Assembly (NCBI GenBank): GCA_020054235.1
Contig: JAGVLQ010000015.1
Location: 65,033-116,153 of the forward strand
Source: Candidatus Babeliales bacterium
GTDB lineage: Bacteria; Babelota; Babeliae; Babelales; JACPOV01
Length of the DNA stretch: 51,121 nucleotides
Direction: 5' to 3'
The notes under the pieces are model-generated. The model was not told the DNA's origin. It did no database searches and worked only from the letters and a program-made list of their open reading frames with translations. The position numbers were made by a program, and so were the translations under genes. Below are positions 17,201-25,867 of this stretch, one piece after another. Each line of letters starts with the position of its first letter. Position 1 is the stretch's first letter.

Positions 17201-19448
17201 AAATCCTGCAGCTTTGCAGTTGTTGACACAAACGATAGATGAAAATAGCGGCATTATTACCTGTAAAGTGCAACCACCAGGTCAACAAGCAACGCAAACG
17301 CTGACATTGCCCAATCCAGAAGTAAAACTTGCCGATATTTATAAAAAACTTGGTGATGATGCCTATAAAAAGCAGAATTACAAAGATTCATATTTTGCCT
17401 ATTGGTATGCCATGAACTATTATCGCTCGGCAGGAAAATTAAATATGGTCAATCAATTAGAGCCAATTTATAACAAAGCCTATACTCGTTCAATCTATCA
17501 TGCATACTTAGATTTGGTGGTGCCCAATACAACCTATCCACATGCTATTAAACAGGTGCAAATTGCCAACACGAGCGTTCCTAATCATTATGAACTGTAT
17601 AATTCGCTTCAAGAATTACCTAAGGAAATTCCGCTGCCTTCCAATTTAATAGAGATGGCAAATGATACATCACAACAAGCAGCACAAAATATTCAAAATA
17701 TTTTACAAGGGTTTGCTTATTTACTCTTTTTGTATAATCGTTTGACTGATGCAGGTATTGATTATCAAAAAGTAGTGCGCGGGACACAATTAAAATCGTT
17801 GGGAGAAATTCAACAAGAATTTTCTACAAACCAGATACCGTTAGTAATCGCAATTGTTCAGTCAGCGAACTACTATCTTGAAAAACTTAAAAAGCGTTTG
17901 CAAGCAAATCAATCGACCATTCATCTTCTACAAGAAAAAAATAAATTTATGCTTGCTATTTCTTATCTGCCTATAATGGCTGCTACGCCTTTGACTTCAA
18001 ATCAATACATGACGCAAAAACCGTATAAAACCTATTTTCCGGCAGATACCTATTTTTCTGTTATTCGTTTGCTCTCTGACCCAAATCAAGAGGTTGTTAT
18101 TTATGGTTCACGCTCGTTTACCTCAGGTCAAGAGCTACCTGTTTATAATCAAGCAGTTATTGATCTTGGTGTTTCCAATTTGGCAGCAGCCGGTGCCTAC
18201 CAGCGCCGTTTAGATTTTCTTGAAAAAGGAGGGAATGTTGATGAGATTGATCCTACCATGGGTTATGCAGAGATGGTTACTCTGACCGGAGCACAGCAAA
18301 TGGTTGTTGAAGTAAAAAAAATAAAAAAAGATGATTTTAGTGCATCGATTATGCCTTATCAAAATACCATTGCGCTTATTCAAGGTTATGGGCGAGGTGT
18401 TGTTGCGGATTATTTAAACGGTGCTTACGATTACTATCAACAAGCCAACAATGATGCAAAGCTAAAAGATATCACCGGTGCTTTGAGTAAAAATTATTTG
18501 GATGTTGCCAATATCTTACAAAACTTTTTGATTGGTGATCCCAACAATTATCTTGCCGGTCGAGGGACATCATTTAGTGGTCTTATAGTGGATATTCAGC
18601 GAATTTATCAACTTGCTTATGCTCTTGATAAAACGCTTCTTGATCAAGTTGAAACCACTATTGCAAAAATGTATGAAAGCTCCGGAGACTTGCTTGCAGC
18701 TAAAAAGCAGTATTTTAGTACATTACCATTTTATAAATTTGGCATCAGTGCCTTTTATGCTATGAATAAACCTGATCAACAAAAATTGACTGACGTATCG
18801 CTCAAGTTATTAGCTATGTACTTCAAAGGTTCCATGGAACAGTTAATGATTTTCAGAGATGCACTGATTAAACCGATTAATATGCCTGACGACAGTACAC
18901 TTTCATTGGAAAATTTGATTAAAAAAAGCCAGAAAGATGAAACGATAAAAAATGAAGATCCTTATAAAAATCTTCATGATAGTTTACTCGATGCTACCAT
19001 TTACTTTAGTGACGGTAGTGGCTGGGCATCAATATTTACCAAGCCAAAAGGACAGGCAACCGAGAATAATAATACGCAAGATTTAAATGTTAAAGATGCA
19101 AAAGATCTTCTACAAAGTTATACAGAAAAAAATAATATTTCATTTAAAGAAACGGCATCGATTATTGAGTTGGTAAAACGGCCTGATTTTGCAGCCTTAA
19201 TGCAAGGAGCCTTTGATCAATTTAGCCAAAAAGTACGTCAAGCAACCAATGATCAAGATCGCTATATTGGCTATACAGCGATTTCTCAACTTGCTAACAA
19301 CCTTTACTTTGCTTTAGGCAAATTGTATATGAACTATTTTTTAAGTGCATTTAAGCCTGACGATCAATTTATTCAATGGACCAGTGCGATAGAAACTGAA
19401 AAACAAAATATCCTTGCTCCGCCAGATCAGTGGCTTGGTAAGCAATAG
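14280..19448 (+). CDS. Giant secreted helical protein, unknown function
   Basis: At 1,722 residues this is the largest gene here. The ribosome site AAGGAG lies 7 bp before ATG 14280, so this start looks genuine. Residues 12-62 are encoded by repeat DNA (SVHGELVEPYER, LRRAQGER). After that comes what looks like the original signal peptide, KKFIRKIALEFRDK then LLVIMSVLLTLSLHA, with likely cleavage near residue 92. The rest is helical, Gln/Asn/Ala-rich and has tandem YxxA-type segments suggesting TPR-like or coiled-coil repeats. Examples are AYKKQNYKDSYFAYWYAMNY and VADYLNGAYDYYQQANNDAK. I recognise no catalytic domain. A surface or secreted scaffold acting on the host is an inference. An internal ATG at 14523 gives only a weak signal without charged residues. 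Confidence 0.7.
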   Translation: MKFRVEFIAKIKNSVHGDPSKYSGVNAVLSTHSVHGELVEPYERSKFLINLAHALRRAQGERGKKFIRKIALEFRDKLLVIMSVLLTLSLHAQESSDIQKYLDQFDSAYKSAQDTLTTYSKTVYERIDSIKENITLFSSADQKTLSDELTSIQATLPDVINAARKDLDDAYNTYKNQLQTSKTPEQVLPSLVPALARIPIKLKLQIEPKIINLERIYTSLKTSQTFQEKRAYQEQMRKFFQSIAPLLPLVEQARKAGQKVIEQYNQTQQITMSDVTNVTKQFENVIDSLNKQYKSQNIPVTFGKKSNFVSLAFQRLISFYLDDLGTTLRLGHSMYQKMTQKKQDKTPYYKLFYDLVQRIQGNGTGETTLISKGYNGEVAALAEQYFPDQKDTITIHFAQQKQVMSIDAFGNALWDLSVSVTDPGPQDVIYANGFYREIMDQLNVVEPSRAAQSQRQANGYMASLYLNRAQANLKKMKPDKDTSDLLNIVIDSYQQASTYFKNAGNSTNQQLYQNLVDNLQNAVTSKQQGQQAEQQYDIARAILAYQKAFNFFSVGGDAIDAAAMQNRWNELNAQYSIKEAQDALNNFVTNNKIQLQAYMVSISVPTVDQSTMLSQYDSLFSDLSQVCKNAIDNYKKGIASLETLNKSTKNLEDTIQLLQFLVDGLDHLNKGDEFAQLGNLENLENAEYNSYPQALFNARNADALYSEKIKDYVIVFPALLANDQMYKMLKSGQVWNFELLFNRHCAKRYSEVAQTITNDPSLLLQYISAADGTRMIYLSNTMELSLTNSLEYLLSDSQLIVTLRQQALDKQAAALKLPTQAWQQDANVTHFYLSTADSAWREVLKRFATLWVFGRNVALRNDFLNAAAAYAKTYLANVPAQFYPSIGTALIHFRQYVVYTLENQTANAQAALQEIQNLTQTFFDAAQQLIKKVESPDLISSATDNQLKLVEWQKRFDESVADQNAIIAQLSPKTNPAALQLLTQTIDENSGIITCKVQPPGQQATQTLTLPNPEVKLADIYKKLGDDAYKKQNYKDSYFAYWYAMNYYRSAGKLNMVNQLEPIYNKAYTRSIYHAYLDLVVPNTTYPHAIKQVQIANTSVPNHYELYNSLQELPKEIPLPSNLIEMANDTSQQAAQNIQNILQGFAYLLFLYNRLTDAGIDYQKVVRGTQLKSLGEIQQEFSTNQIPLVIAIVQSANYYLEKLKKRLQANQSTIHLLQEKNKFMLAISYLPIMAATPLTSNQYMTQKPYKTYFPADTYFSVIRLLSDPNQEVVIYGSRSFTSGQELPVYNQAVIDLGVSNLAAAGAYQRRLDFLEKGGNVDEIDPTMGYAEMVTLTGAQQMVVEVKKIKKDDFSASIMPYQNTIALIQGYGRGVVADYLNGAYDYYQQANNDAKLKDITGALSKNYLDVANILQNFLIGDPNNYLAGRGTSFSGLIVDIQRIYQLAYALDKTLLDQVETTIAKMYESSGDLLAAKKQYFSTLPFYKFGISAFYAMNKPDQQKLTDVSLKLLAMYFKGSMEQLMIFRDALIKPINMPDDSTLSLENLIKKSQKDETIKNEDPYKNLHDSLLDATIYFSDGSGWASIFTKPKGQATENNNTQDLNVKDAKDLLQSYTEKNNISFKETASIIELVKRPDFAALMQGAFDQFSQKVRQATNDQDRYIGYTAISQLANNLYFALGKLYMNYFLSAFKPDDQFIQWTSAIETEKQNILAPPDQWLGKQ
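14319..14466 (+). repeat. Palindromic repeats inserted in frame in the giant gene
   Basis: Three elements stand in a row: CCGTTCATGGTGATCCTTCG (from 14319), an imperfect palindrome CGTTCATGGTGAG...CATATGAACG (14378-14410), and CCCTTCGACGAGCTCAGGGT (from 14440) running into GAACGG. The CTTCGACAAGCTCAGGGTGAACGG theme is known as a dispersed palindromic element in many bacterial genomes. No stop interrupts the reading frame. Confidence 0.8.
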
Positions 19449-19456
19449 TTATAAAA

Positions 19457-19858
19457 TTATTCTATAGATAAATTGTTTTTTTGAGTTTGTGCTTGCAAAG
19501 CATTATCAGATTCTTTTTTCAGCCAGAATTTATCTACACCCCAAAACCCAACTGCTAGCAAAGCTATTGGAAGAGCTGTTTCAATACCTGCTGCGATTGA
19601 ACCTGGAATTGCTTCGAATGTTGACCAGTACCGTGAATGGTGGAAATTGTATGCGGAAAAATACACAAGGTTTCTCAAGGCCCAGACGCCGGCAATAATA
19701 GATGCAGATTTTAGATTGACACGGACATTAAAAAACAAATCAGCTGAAGTAGGAGACTTTGCAGGTTGTTTATTTTCCGTTTCCATCGAAAATGAATTAC
19801 CTGCACTCAAGAAAAGAACGGCTGATAGCACAAAGTATCGAAGATGTTGTAGATTCAT
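19457..19858 (-). CDS. Predicted exported/membrane protein, unknown
   Basis: The 133-residue product begins with a signal-like segment (LRYFVLSAVLFLSAGNSFS) and has two further hydrophobic stretches (about 51-68 and 89-110) in the mature part. It ends with a charged tail. It is convergent with the giant gene, 8 bp from its stop, and lies downstream of the EndoU/immunity pair on the same strand, about 90 bp away. No family is recognised. It could be the last gene of that locus or independent. Confidence 0.6.
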   Translation of the reverse strand: MNLQHLRYFVLSAVLFLSAGNSFSMETENKQPAKSPTSADLFFNVRVNLKSASIIAGVWALRNLVYFSAYNFHHSRYWSTFEAIPGSIAAGIETALPIALLAVGFWGVDKFWLKKESDNALQAQTQKNNLSIE

Positions 19859-19948
19859 AAAATCCTTTAGTTTGAAGTATAGTGGTTTTGTTTACACGTT
19901 TTCCATATATTACCGAAATTTTAAAAAAAATCTAAAAATTAATAATAA

Positions 19949-20326
19949 TTAATCTCTTCCCTGCATTTTGATCACACCATTTTCTCTGGTAATCAAAATT
20001 TCTTTAGGACGTGTTTTACAGAATTGTTCCCATTGATCAAGAACTTTTACAAATTCTTCAATAGATATTTTAAAAAAGGGTCCAGCATCTAAATTTTCGG
20101 CAAATTCTTCACCAATGAGAATATATCCATCTTCCTTTTGTAAACTTGCATAATTGCTTGTCGTGAAATCTGAAGTTTGATCTAATGCCCATTCTTTCCA
20201 GCCAGGTGAAAAATAACCTACGTCACTAGCAAGAAAAAGAGCTAGCCTATCCATTTCTATGCTACTGCTCTCTTCATATCTGTATCTATTATCAGAAAAA
20301 ATTAGCCGAGCAAAATCTTTTATCAT
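19949..20326 (-). CDS. Probable immunity protein for the EndoU effector
   Basis: The 125-residue cytosolic protein starts 8 bp after the EndoU gene stop, behind AGGAATTTA. Its closest visible relative is the partial protein at 1-286, also encoded directly behind an EndoU segment. Shared blocks include PGWKEWALD, TTSNYA, YILIGEEF and FKISIEEF. A small protein that co-duplicates with a nuclease toxin tip is the classic arrangement of contact-dependent or polymorphic toxin immunity. The C-terminus (KEILITRENGVIKMQGRD) is acidic/basic mixed and unremarkable. The partner assignment is inferred from gene order and paralogy. Confidence 0.72.
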   Translation of the reverse strand: MIKDFARLIFSDNRYRYEESSSIEMDRLALFLASDVGYFSPGWKEWALDQTSDFTTSNYASLQKEDGYILIGEEFAENLDAGPFFKISIEEFVKVLDQWEQFCKTRPKEILITRENGVIKMQGRD

Positions 20327-20334
20327 TTAAATTC

Positions 20335-22896
20335 CTATAATACTGGATACGCTGTTGTAATTTGAGCAGATTTAGTAATATACATTTCTATTTCTATTCC
20401 TTCCGAAGTTGTTCCTCTTATTATATATTTTCCATCCTTAGTCAGTTTACCCATAGCTCCTTTAGAAATAAAGTCATCATAAGTTTCGTAAATTTTAGAA
20501 ATTATTTTTTGTCTGGTCCAATCTGGAGGAAAGAATGTTTTATCTTTAAATAGTTTCCCATCAAGCCAGACATCAGCTTTATAGATCCCATGCTTGCCCA
20601 TAATCTTATTAGTGATTTTTACTATGCCACTATTTTCTAAAACATTTAAATAGTCATGATGAAAACCTGTAAGCTTAAGCCCATTTTTTGTGGCGCTAAT
20701 TTCCGGAACCAAAATATGCTTATAGGGAACTTTGATATATTTGTTAGAAAATTCTGCAAAGCCTTTTCTTGTTTTGTCAAATATAGCACGCAGGTCGTTA
20801 ATTACTTGTTCAATGCTGGTTACTTCACTAATTTTATTGTTCAGTAGCAGGGCTTGTTCTGTATAATTAACTACCGTTTGGGCTTTCTGAGTTGCTTTGG
20901 CTAAATCCTCTGCTCGTTTTTCACAGATTTCTCTAAATCGCTCTATTTTTTGCAAGCCTTCTTCTACCGCAAATTGGTTTGCTTTTTGTGCTGCTTTAAC
21001 TTCTTGAGCAATAGTTTTTAAGCGGCCAGCCAACGCAAATGACTTATCAACAAGCTTTGGTGTGACAAGCAAATCATATAACAATCCAACAGCAACTTTG
21101 AACTTTTCTTCTCGTGGTAAGTTATTGAAATTATTGAGTACTACATCAATCTCATCAGACAGTTGGTTAGATTTTTGCCGAGCTGTTTCAAGATCATTAC
21201 GCTCTAAATAAAAATCTATTTCATTAAGTCTGCCAACAATTTTTGCCATGTTTTTTAAACCGTGGGCCATATTTTCGACAGTTTCAATGGGATGAAGTGC
21301 TGCTTGACCTAGTCCTATGGTTTTTACATTTAGCTCAGTAGCCCAGAGAACGGCATACTTTTTAAAAGCATTGCTATCAGTTAAATAGGCTTGTTGAACT
21401 TCTTTATAGCGGTCAATCCAGTCTTGCAACAAGTCATCACATTGCTCTTGTAAGGTTCCCGGAAACTTATGCGGCAGTATCCATGCTTCTTTTTCTTTAT
21501 TCAGAGCTTGGCGCAAGAGCGGTCCAAGTTCAGGATCTTTAATAATTTCATCAAAAATTTTGAGATCATACTCATAAGTAGCCCGAGACTCAGCATCTTT
21601 GAGAGTAATTATAAAATCAGACGAAATTAAGCGCTCAGAAGAAAGTTCATTAAAATCTGATGGCCTGCTGAGTATTTTTAAAGCCGTAGCAATTTCTTCT
21701 TTTTGCGTTGTACTTAGAACTTCCTGCGTAACTAAAGAATCCTGCTTAACCAGGCTATTTTTTGCTTGGCTTTGAGCATGAACAATGGCTTGTTGTTTGG
21801 AAACATTCTTTTCATACATTCGATTAATGGTACAAAATCTATTATTTTCAGATCCTGCTTTTAACCAACCATCTTGTGTGCGTGGAATTTGTTGCTCATA
21901 TTTTGCAACAATCTGTTGCGCTTGTTCAAGCTCCTGGTTGTTTTGTGCTTTGCTGACAATTTTTAAATCAAGATTGTATTGCTCATTTTTTATTTTGTCA
22001 TGCCACTTTTGGTTATAAGGTTGCGCCGGAAGAAATTTAGGGCTTCTTTTTGCATGATCATGAATAATATCTTCTGTAATATCAGTCCGATCATGCTTCC
22101 AAAAATGAACTTCTCGTTCAAATCTATCGATATGTTTGTTTATTGTTGCAACATCTTTGCTTGAATTGATACCAACAAATTTTCCTGAGCCACTTTGTAT
22201 CCAGCCATCAGGCTCATAAAGCACTTGCTGGATATCATAAAGTGTTTTTTGCAAGTGCTCATTCAGAAGGGTACTATTTTTAATGGTGAGCTCTTCAAGC
22301 TCCAGAAGTTTTTCCGTATCGGTTTGCAAGGAATTATATTCACGCAAAGTTCTAATAACGTTTTCCGCTTCGTTAGTTGCTGAAGTAACCTTTAGCCGAG
22401 CCTCAATTACAGGGTTAGGGGCAATCTCTGGCCATGGTTGTGGACCGAGCACTGGCGGTGATTTAACGAGTGGTCGTGGGCCAACTGTTATACTTTTCCA
22501 TTCTCCACGTGGTGTATAGACTTGGGGTTCGGTAATAGATTCATGCGTTGTAAATTTTGTTGTACATGAACTTGTTTCAAGTTTGATTTCATATTTCGCC
22601 TTTACACTTGCAAGGGCTTCAGAACGATAAGGATTTGCCTCGGATTTTACTTTCTGCTTTGTCTCTGCTAGGACTTCAGCACTTTCTGAACAAGATTTAC
22701 TCTTACTTGAAGAGCTTGAAGTATCTTCTGAACTACTGTAGTCATCATGATTGTTAGTTTTTGAAGTTGTAGATACCGGCTTTGATTCAGTGCTTTTCGA
22801 AGATGAAGAAATTTCATCTTTTTGGCTTACTCCAAATACTTGAAGGTTTGTATAAAAAAACAACCAAAACACCGCAATTAATTTAAACAAACACAT
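20335..22896 (-). CDS. Secreted EndoU-family nuclease effector/toxin
   Basis: The 853-residue product has a signal peptide (MCLFKLIAVFWLFFYTNLQVFG), a Ser/Thr-rich low-complexity stretch (about 26-75), a proline-rich segment, a long helical body and a C-terminal EndoU-like RNase domain (about 725-853). Domain signs are HILVPE, TGFHHDY (candidate catalytic His), GIYKADV, KTFFPPDW and a terminal TTAYPVL. EndoU enzymes cleave RNA leaving 2',3'-cyclic phosphates. In bacteria such domains are usually toxin tips next to an immunity gene, as here. Sec export of the whole protein suggests release toward neighbours or a eukaryotic host. There are no polymorphic-toxin delivery domains (no CdiA, Rhs or WXG), so the route beyond the periplasm is unknown. 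Confidence 0.8.
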   Translation of the reverse strand: MCLFKLIAVFWLFFYTNLQVFGVSQKDEISSSSKSTESKPVSTTSKTNNHDDYSSSEDTSSSSSKSKSCSESAEVLAETKQKVKSEANPYRSEALASVKAKYEIKLETSSCTTKFTTHESITEPQVYTPRGEWKSITVGPRPLVKSPPVLGPQPWPEIAPNPVIEARLKVTSATNEAENVIRTLREYNSLQTDTEKLLELEELTIKNSTLLNEHLQKTLYDIQQVLYEPDGWIQSGSGKFVGINSSKDVATINKHIDRFEREVHFWKHDRTDITEDIIHDHAKRSPKFLPAQPYNQKWHDKIKNEQYNLDLKIVSKAQNNQELEQAQQIVAKYEQQIPRTQDGWLKAGSENNRFCTINRMYEKNVSKQQAIVHAQSQAKNSLVKQDSLVTQEVLSTTQKEEIATALKILSRPSDFNELSSERLISSDFIITLKDAESRATYEYDLKIFDEIIKDPELGPLLRQALNKEKEAWILPHKFPGTLQEQCDDLLQDWIDRYKEVQQAYLTDSNAFKKYAVLWATELNVKTIGLGQAALHPIETVENMAHGLKNMAKIVGRLNEIDFYLERNDLETARQKSNQLSDEIDVVLNNFNNLPREEKFKVAVGLLYDLLVTPKLVDKSFALAGRLKTIAQEVKAAQKANQFAVEEGLQKIERFREICEKRAEDLAKATQKAQTVVNYTEQALLLNNKISEVTSIEQVINDLRAIFDKTRKGFAEFSNKYIKVPYKHILVPEISATKNGLKLTGFHHDYLNVLENSGIVKITNKIMGKHGIYKADVWLDGKLFKDKTFFPPDWTRQKIISKIYETYDDFISKGAMGKLTKDGKYIIRGTTSEGIEIEMYITKSAQITTAYPVL

Positions 22897-22934
22897 TTGT
22901 GACCGCTCTTATTGGTTATCAAATTAAGAATAAT

Positions 22935-24077
22935 TTAGATGCCGTCACAATATGAAGAAGATAAATACGCAAATGAACCGCTTTTTCCGGTAGAATCTAT
23001 AGCCTTTCGTACGTACTTGCAAAGATGTTGATCACAATTTTTAGGATTATTATGACAATCTTTGAATTTTTCCAACACTGCATTTGAAACTATATATTCG
23101 ATTTCCCGATTAGAAAATATATTATGCTTACCAAGTTCATCAACATCTGATTTTTCTGTAACTTCAGCAAAGCGTCTAGCCAATGCATTATCAATAATAA
23201 TTCCTTTTTCTGCAAAAAGTTTTTTGAATAAAGCCGCTCTTTGTTCTGTATTTAATTCTTTTATTTCACATAGTGATCCCCCAAATCTATCTCTAAGCGC
23301 AGGATCAAGCGCTTTTAGATCGTTTGTGGCTACAAAAATAAAAATATTCTTATTATTTTGTAACTCTTGCAATTCAGTAAGCAAGGTTATCAACGTTCCC
23401 CTATATTCTTGATGCATAGTGTCCGTTCTTTTTTTTGCAAGCGCATCGATTTCGTCAATAAAAATAAATACTGGTTTGCCATACTTTTGAGCTACTTCAA
23501 ATGCTTTCCGTAACTTGCGAGATGCTTCACCAATATATTTATCTGAAAAGGTTGTTGCTGAAAAAGACATCATGGGGATCTGTAATTCTTCAGAAAGGAT
23601 CTTTACTAAATGTGTTTTGCCTGTACCTGGTCTACCATGCAATAACAACCTGTTGTAAATAGTTAGATTGTTTTTTAAACACACTTCATGGTTAGTAAAA
23701 TAAAAAATTACATTTTCAATTTGAGGGGGAATTTTTCCTATATATTTTTTACTTATTCTTTGATTTATGTTTTGTTTTTTTTCCTCTTCGGACAGTGGCT
23801 TTGGAATTTTTGGTTCATAAGTCTGAGATTCTTGATTTTCTTTTTTTGAGTTATCATCTGATGATGCAGTCATAAGATCATGAATTAACTTTCTTTTTTC
23901 TGCCAAAATAAGGACATCCCTTAATGTTCCATCAGAAATACGGGATAATAATTGATCAATTTTTTCAAGATAAGATTCAAATTCGCTATTTTCGGGAGTT
24001 GAACAAAACAATGTGGAATGTAAAAGGAAACTGCAGAGCAAAATATTTTGAATTGACTTTAGAGAAATGGGATTCAT
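22935..24077 (-). CDS. AAA+ ATPase with N-terminal signal peptide
   Basis: ATG 24075-24077 follows AAGGAAG and opens an apparent signal peptide (ISLKSIQNILLCSFLLHSTLFC). A charged linker precedes an AAA+ domain with Walker A GRPGTGKTH (about residue 143), Walker B FIFIDEID, sensor 1 IFVATND and arginine-finger region ALRDRF. This is the FtsH/katanin/Vps4-like classic AAA group. The C-terminus is helical with several cysteines. AAA+ proteins need ATP, so export is odd unless it acts in a host cell or the segment is a membrane anchor. It is 38 bp upstream of the EndoU gene on the same strand, so it may unfold or deliver the toxin. Confidence 0.82.
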   Translation of the reverse strand: MNPISLKSIQNILLCSFLLHSTLFCSTPENSEFESYLEKIDQLLSRISDGTLRDVLILAEKRKLIHDLMTASSDDNSKKENQESQTYEPKIPKPLSEEEKKQNINQRISKKYIGKIPPQIENVIFYFTNHEVCLKNNLTIYNRLLLHGRPGTGKTHLVKILSEELQIPMMSFSATTFSDKYIGEASRKLRKAFEVAQKYGKPVFIFIDEIDALAKKRTDTMHQEYRGTLITLLTELQELQNNKNIFIFVATNDLKALDPALRDRFGGSLCEIKELNTEQRAALFKKLFAEKGIIIDNALARRFAEVTEKSDVDELGKHNIFSNREIEYIVSNAVLEKFKDCHNNPKNCDQHLCKYVRKAIDSTGKSGSFAYLSSSYCDGI

Positions 24078-24364
24078 GAGAATCTTCCTTAGTATGGTTA
24101 GAATTGTGTTACTAGCCAATAATTGTAATTTATTTTTTTAAAAAATCAACAAATATCGTAAATAAGGAGTGTTTTTGTATGTTATTTCAATTTGAATGAA
24201 ATTTGTAAGTTTAAAATTTTTCTAAAAATAATTACGTTAAATTAAATATTTAATTTTTGTTTTAAAAAAAAGTTTTGCATATAAGGACTTGTACAGCCAA
24301 TAGCTGACTTAATTAATTTTTTTAAGAAATAAATTGAAAAAGAGATAATCAATTCAGAAAATCG

Positions 24365-24988
24365 TTAAGAAGAAAGTGCTTCTTTGAAAAACTGTGCTTC
24401 AGCAGCAGGATCATCAGCTTGTGTGATTGCTTTGCCGATGATTAAGCCATCTGGTTTTATTGCTTTTATTTTATCAATAATATCGCGGGTTATTTTGCCA
24501 GAAACATAAATAGGTAAATTGGAGTTGCCGCGAACCATGTCCCAGGTATCGAGAAATTTAAGACTATCTTCTTCGTCATGCGATCGATGTACCAGTAGTG
24601 CATCAACACCCATACTTTTAGCTTCAAGTGCCGATTGTCCTTGGGAAGCCGCATCCAGAAGATCAAGCATTACTAATTTGCCTAATTCATGTGCTGTAGT
24701 GCAGGCTGAATGAATAACATTTTTATTCGTGCCTGCCATGACCGTAATCCAATCTATACCAGTGCTTGCTAGCAGCGTTACTGTTGGTTTGCCTCGATCA
24801 ACTATTTTCGCGTCAGCAAGTAAAACTTTTTCAGGAAACGTTTTACGAAATTTTTCTAGTGCTGCCAGGCCATATTTGAATAATAACAATGAGCCGATTT
24901 CAAATGAGTCTGCAGAAGGTTCAACTTCTTTTGCAATTGCGATTACTTTTTCTAGATCTGGTATATCAAAAGAGATTTGTAATTTCAT
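24365..24988 (-). CDS. hxlA: 3-hexulose-6-phosphate synthase
   Basis: The enzyme condenses formaldehyde with ribulose-5-phosphate, or runs in reverse to make ribulose-5-phosphate. The 207-residue product fits the OMP-decarboxylase superfamily barrel, with LADAKIVDRG (the DxKxxD active-site signature, about residues 58-64), the E/H-rich TVMAGTNKNVIHSACTTAHE stretch, and phosphate-binding VSGKI and LIIGKAITQADDP. It could also be 3-keto-L-gulonate-6-phosphate decarboxylase, a close relative; length and lack of a uronate cluster favour the synthase. No 6-phospho-3-hexuloisomerase gene is nearby. In organisms without the oxidative pentose pathway this enzyme can supply pentose phosphates, which would feed the PRPP synthetase at 33255. 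Confidence 0.8.
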   Translation of the reverse strand: MKLQISFDIPDLEKVIAIAKEVEPSADSFEIGSLLLFKYGLAALEKFRKTFPEKVLLADAKIVDRGKPTVTLLASTGIDWITVMAGTNKNVIHSACTTAHELGKLVMLDLLDAASQGQSALEAKSMGVDALLVHRSHDEEDSLKFLDTWDMVRGNSNLPIYVSGKITRDIIDKIKAIKPDGLIIGKAITQADDPAAEAQFFKEALSS

Positions 24989-25091
24989 TTGTTTCCTTTA
25001 TTAATCATGATTTCTCAGCATGATTCTAGCTAGTATAGCAGTCTTTACTCTTTTTGAAAAAAGGGTGTTTTTTATTCATGTATTTCAAAAT

Positions 25092-25811
25092 TTATTGTAC
25101 GTTTAGTTTTTCTGAAAATGAGGTAGGAGAATCTTGTTTCATGATTTTATTTAATGAACCAAAAAATTGTTTGAGCATGAGAACGTCAAGAGCCCGTTTT
25201 GCAATATTCATAGTTTTTTTCGCGTAAATATCTGGCAAGACAAGTTGTGGGTTATTGGTAGTTAGGGTTACGCCTAACGGTACAAATAAAGCGTTAGGTT
25301 TTGCAAAAAGGACGATCGTATTTAATGAAATAATATTATTTTTTGGCAAAGAGCTTTTTTTGGTTTCCCATAGCCACCGTTTGGTAGATGGATCTTGTCG
25401 TAGCGTAATGGTATAAAGTTCGGAAGAAACAGAGCGGTCAATTTCCCAATGATGAATGGTATTGCCGATCATAAATATTGGATTAATATTGGGTGTAACC
25501 AAAAGATTAAAAGTTGCTTTCGCATGTTTACGAGGAAAGCTCAAAAGACCATTAAAATCAGATAAAGCCAAATAGCCCCAATAGGTAGCAAATATTCCCG
25601 TATGGGGTGCTTGTGAAAGAAATAGTTTTTTTACTGTTTTAGCAGCTAGTTTTCCAGGGGTTTCTAGGTGTTGTTGTAATTTTTCTAGTGAGGGATCTTT
25701 TTGTTCTGGATAAGGTCGAATAAAAAGGTTTATTGTTGCCAGGGTAGCCTGATAGCTACCTAAGTAACTAAAGATTAAAAAATATGCTATCTTAGGGATA
25801 TTAAACTTCAT
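25092..25811 (-). CDS. Predicted secreted protein, unknown
   Basis: The 239-residue protein starts with a likely signal peptide (KIAYFLIFSYLGSYQATLA). The mature part is mixed alpha/beta with a middle region of beta-type strands (HHWEIDRSVSSELYTITLRQ, then LWETKKSS) and a helical C-terminus. No motif points to a function. It is divergent from rsmG with a 56-bp gap and stands alone on its strand. The ribosome site is weak (AAAGAAA). Confidence 0.6.
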   Translation of the reverse strand: MKFNIPKIAYFLIFSYLGSYQATLATINLFIRPYPEQKDPSLEKLQQHLETPGKLAAKTVKKLFLSQAPHTGIFATYWGYLALSDFNGLLSFPRKHAKATFNLLVTPNINPIFMIGNTIHHWEIDRSVSSELYTITLRQDPSTKRWLWETKKSSLPKNNIISLNTIVLFAKPNALFVPLGVTLTTNNPQLVLPDIYAKKTMNIAKRALDVLMLKQFFGSLNKIMKQDSPTSFSEKLNVQ

Positions 25812-25867
25812 ATAATTTCTTTTAGTTTAAAAAATTACCTTCATTTTTATGATAACAAAGGTTTTTT

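Noticed and set aside
24078-24364. AT-rich gap considered as a chromosomal origin
   Set aside because: No cluster of DnaA-box-like 9-mers and no dnaA or dnaN nearby.
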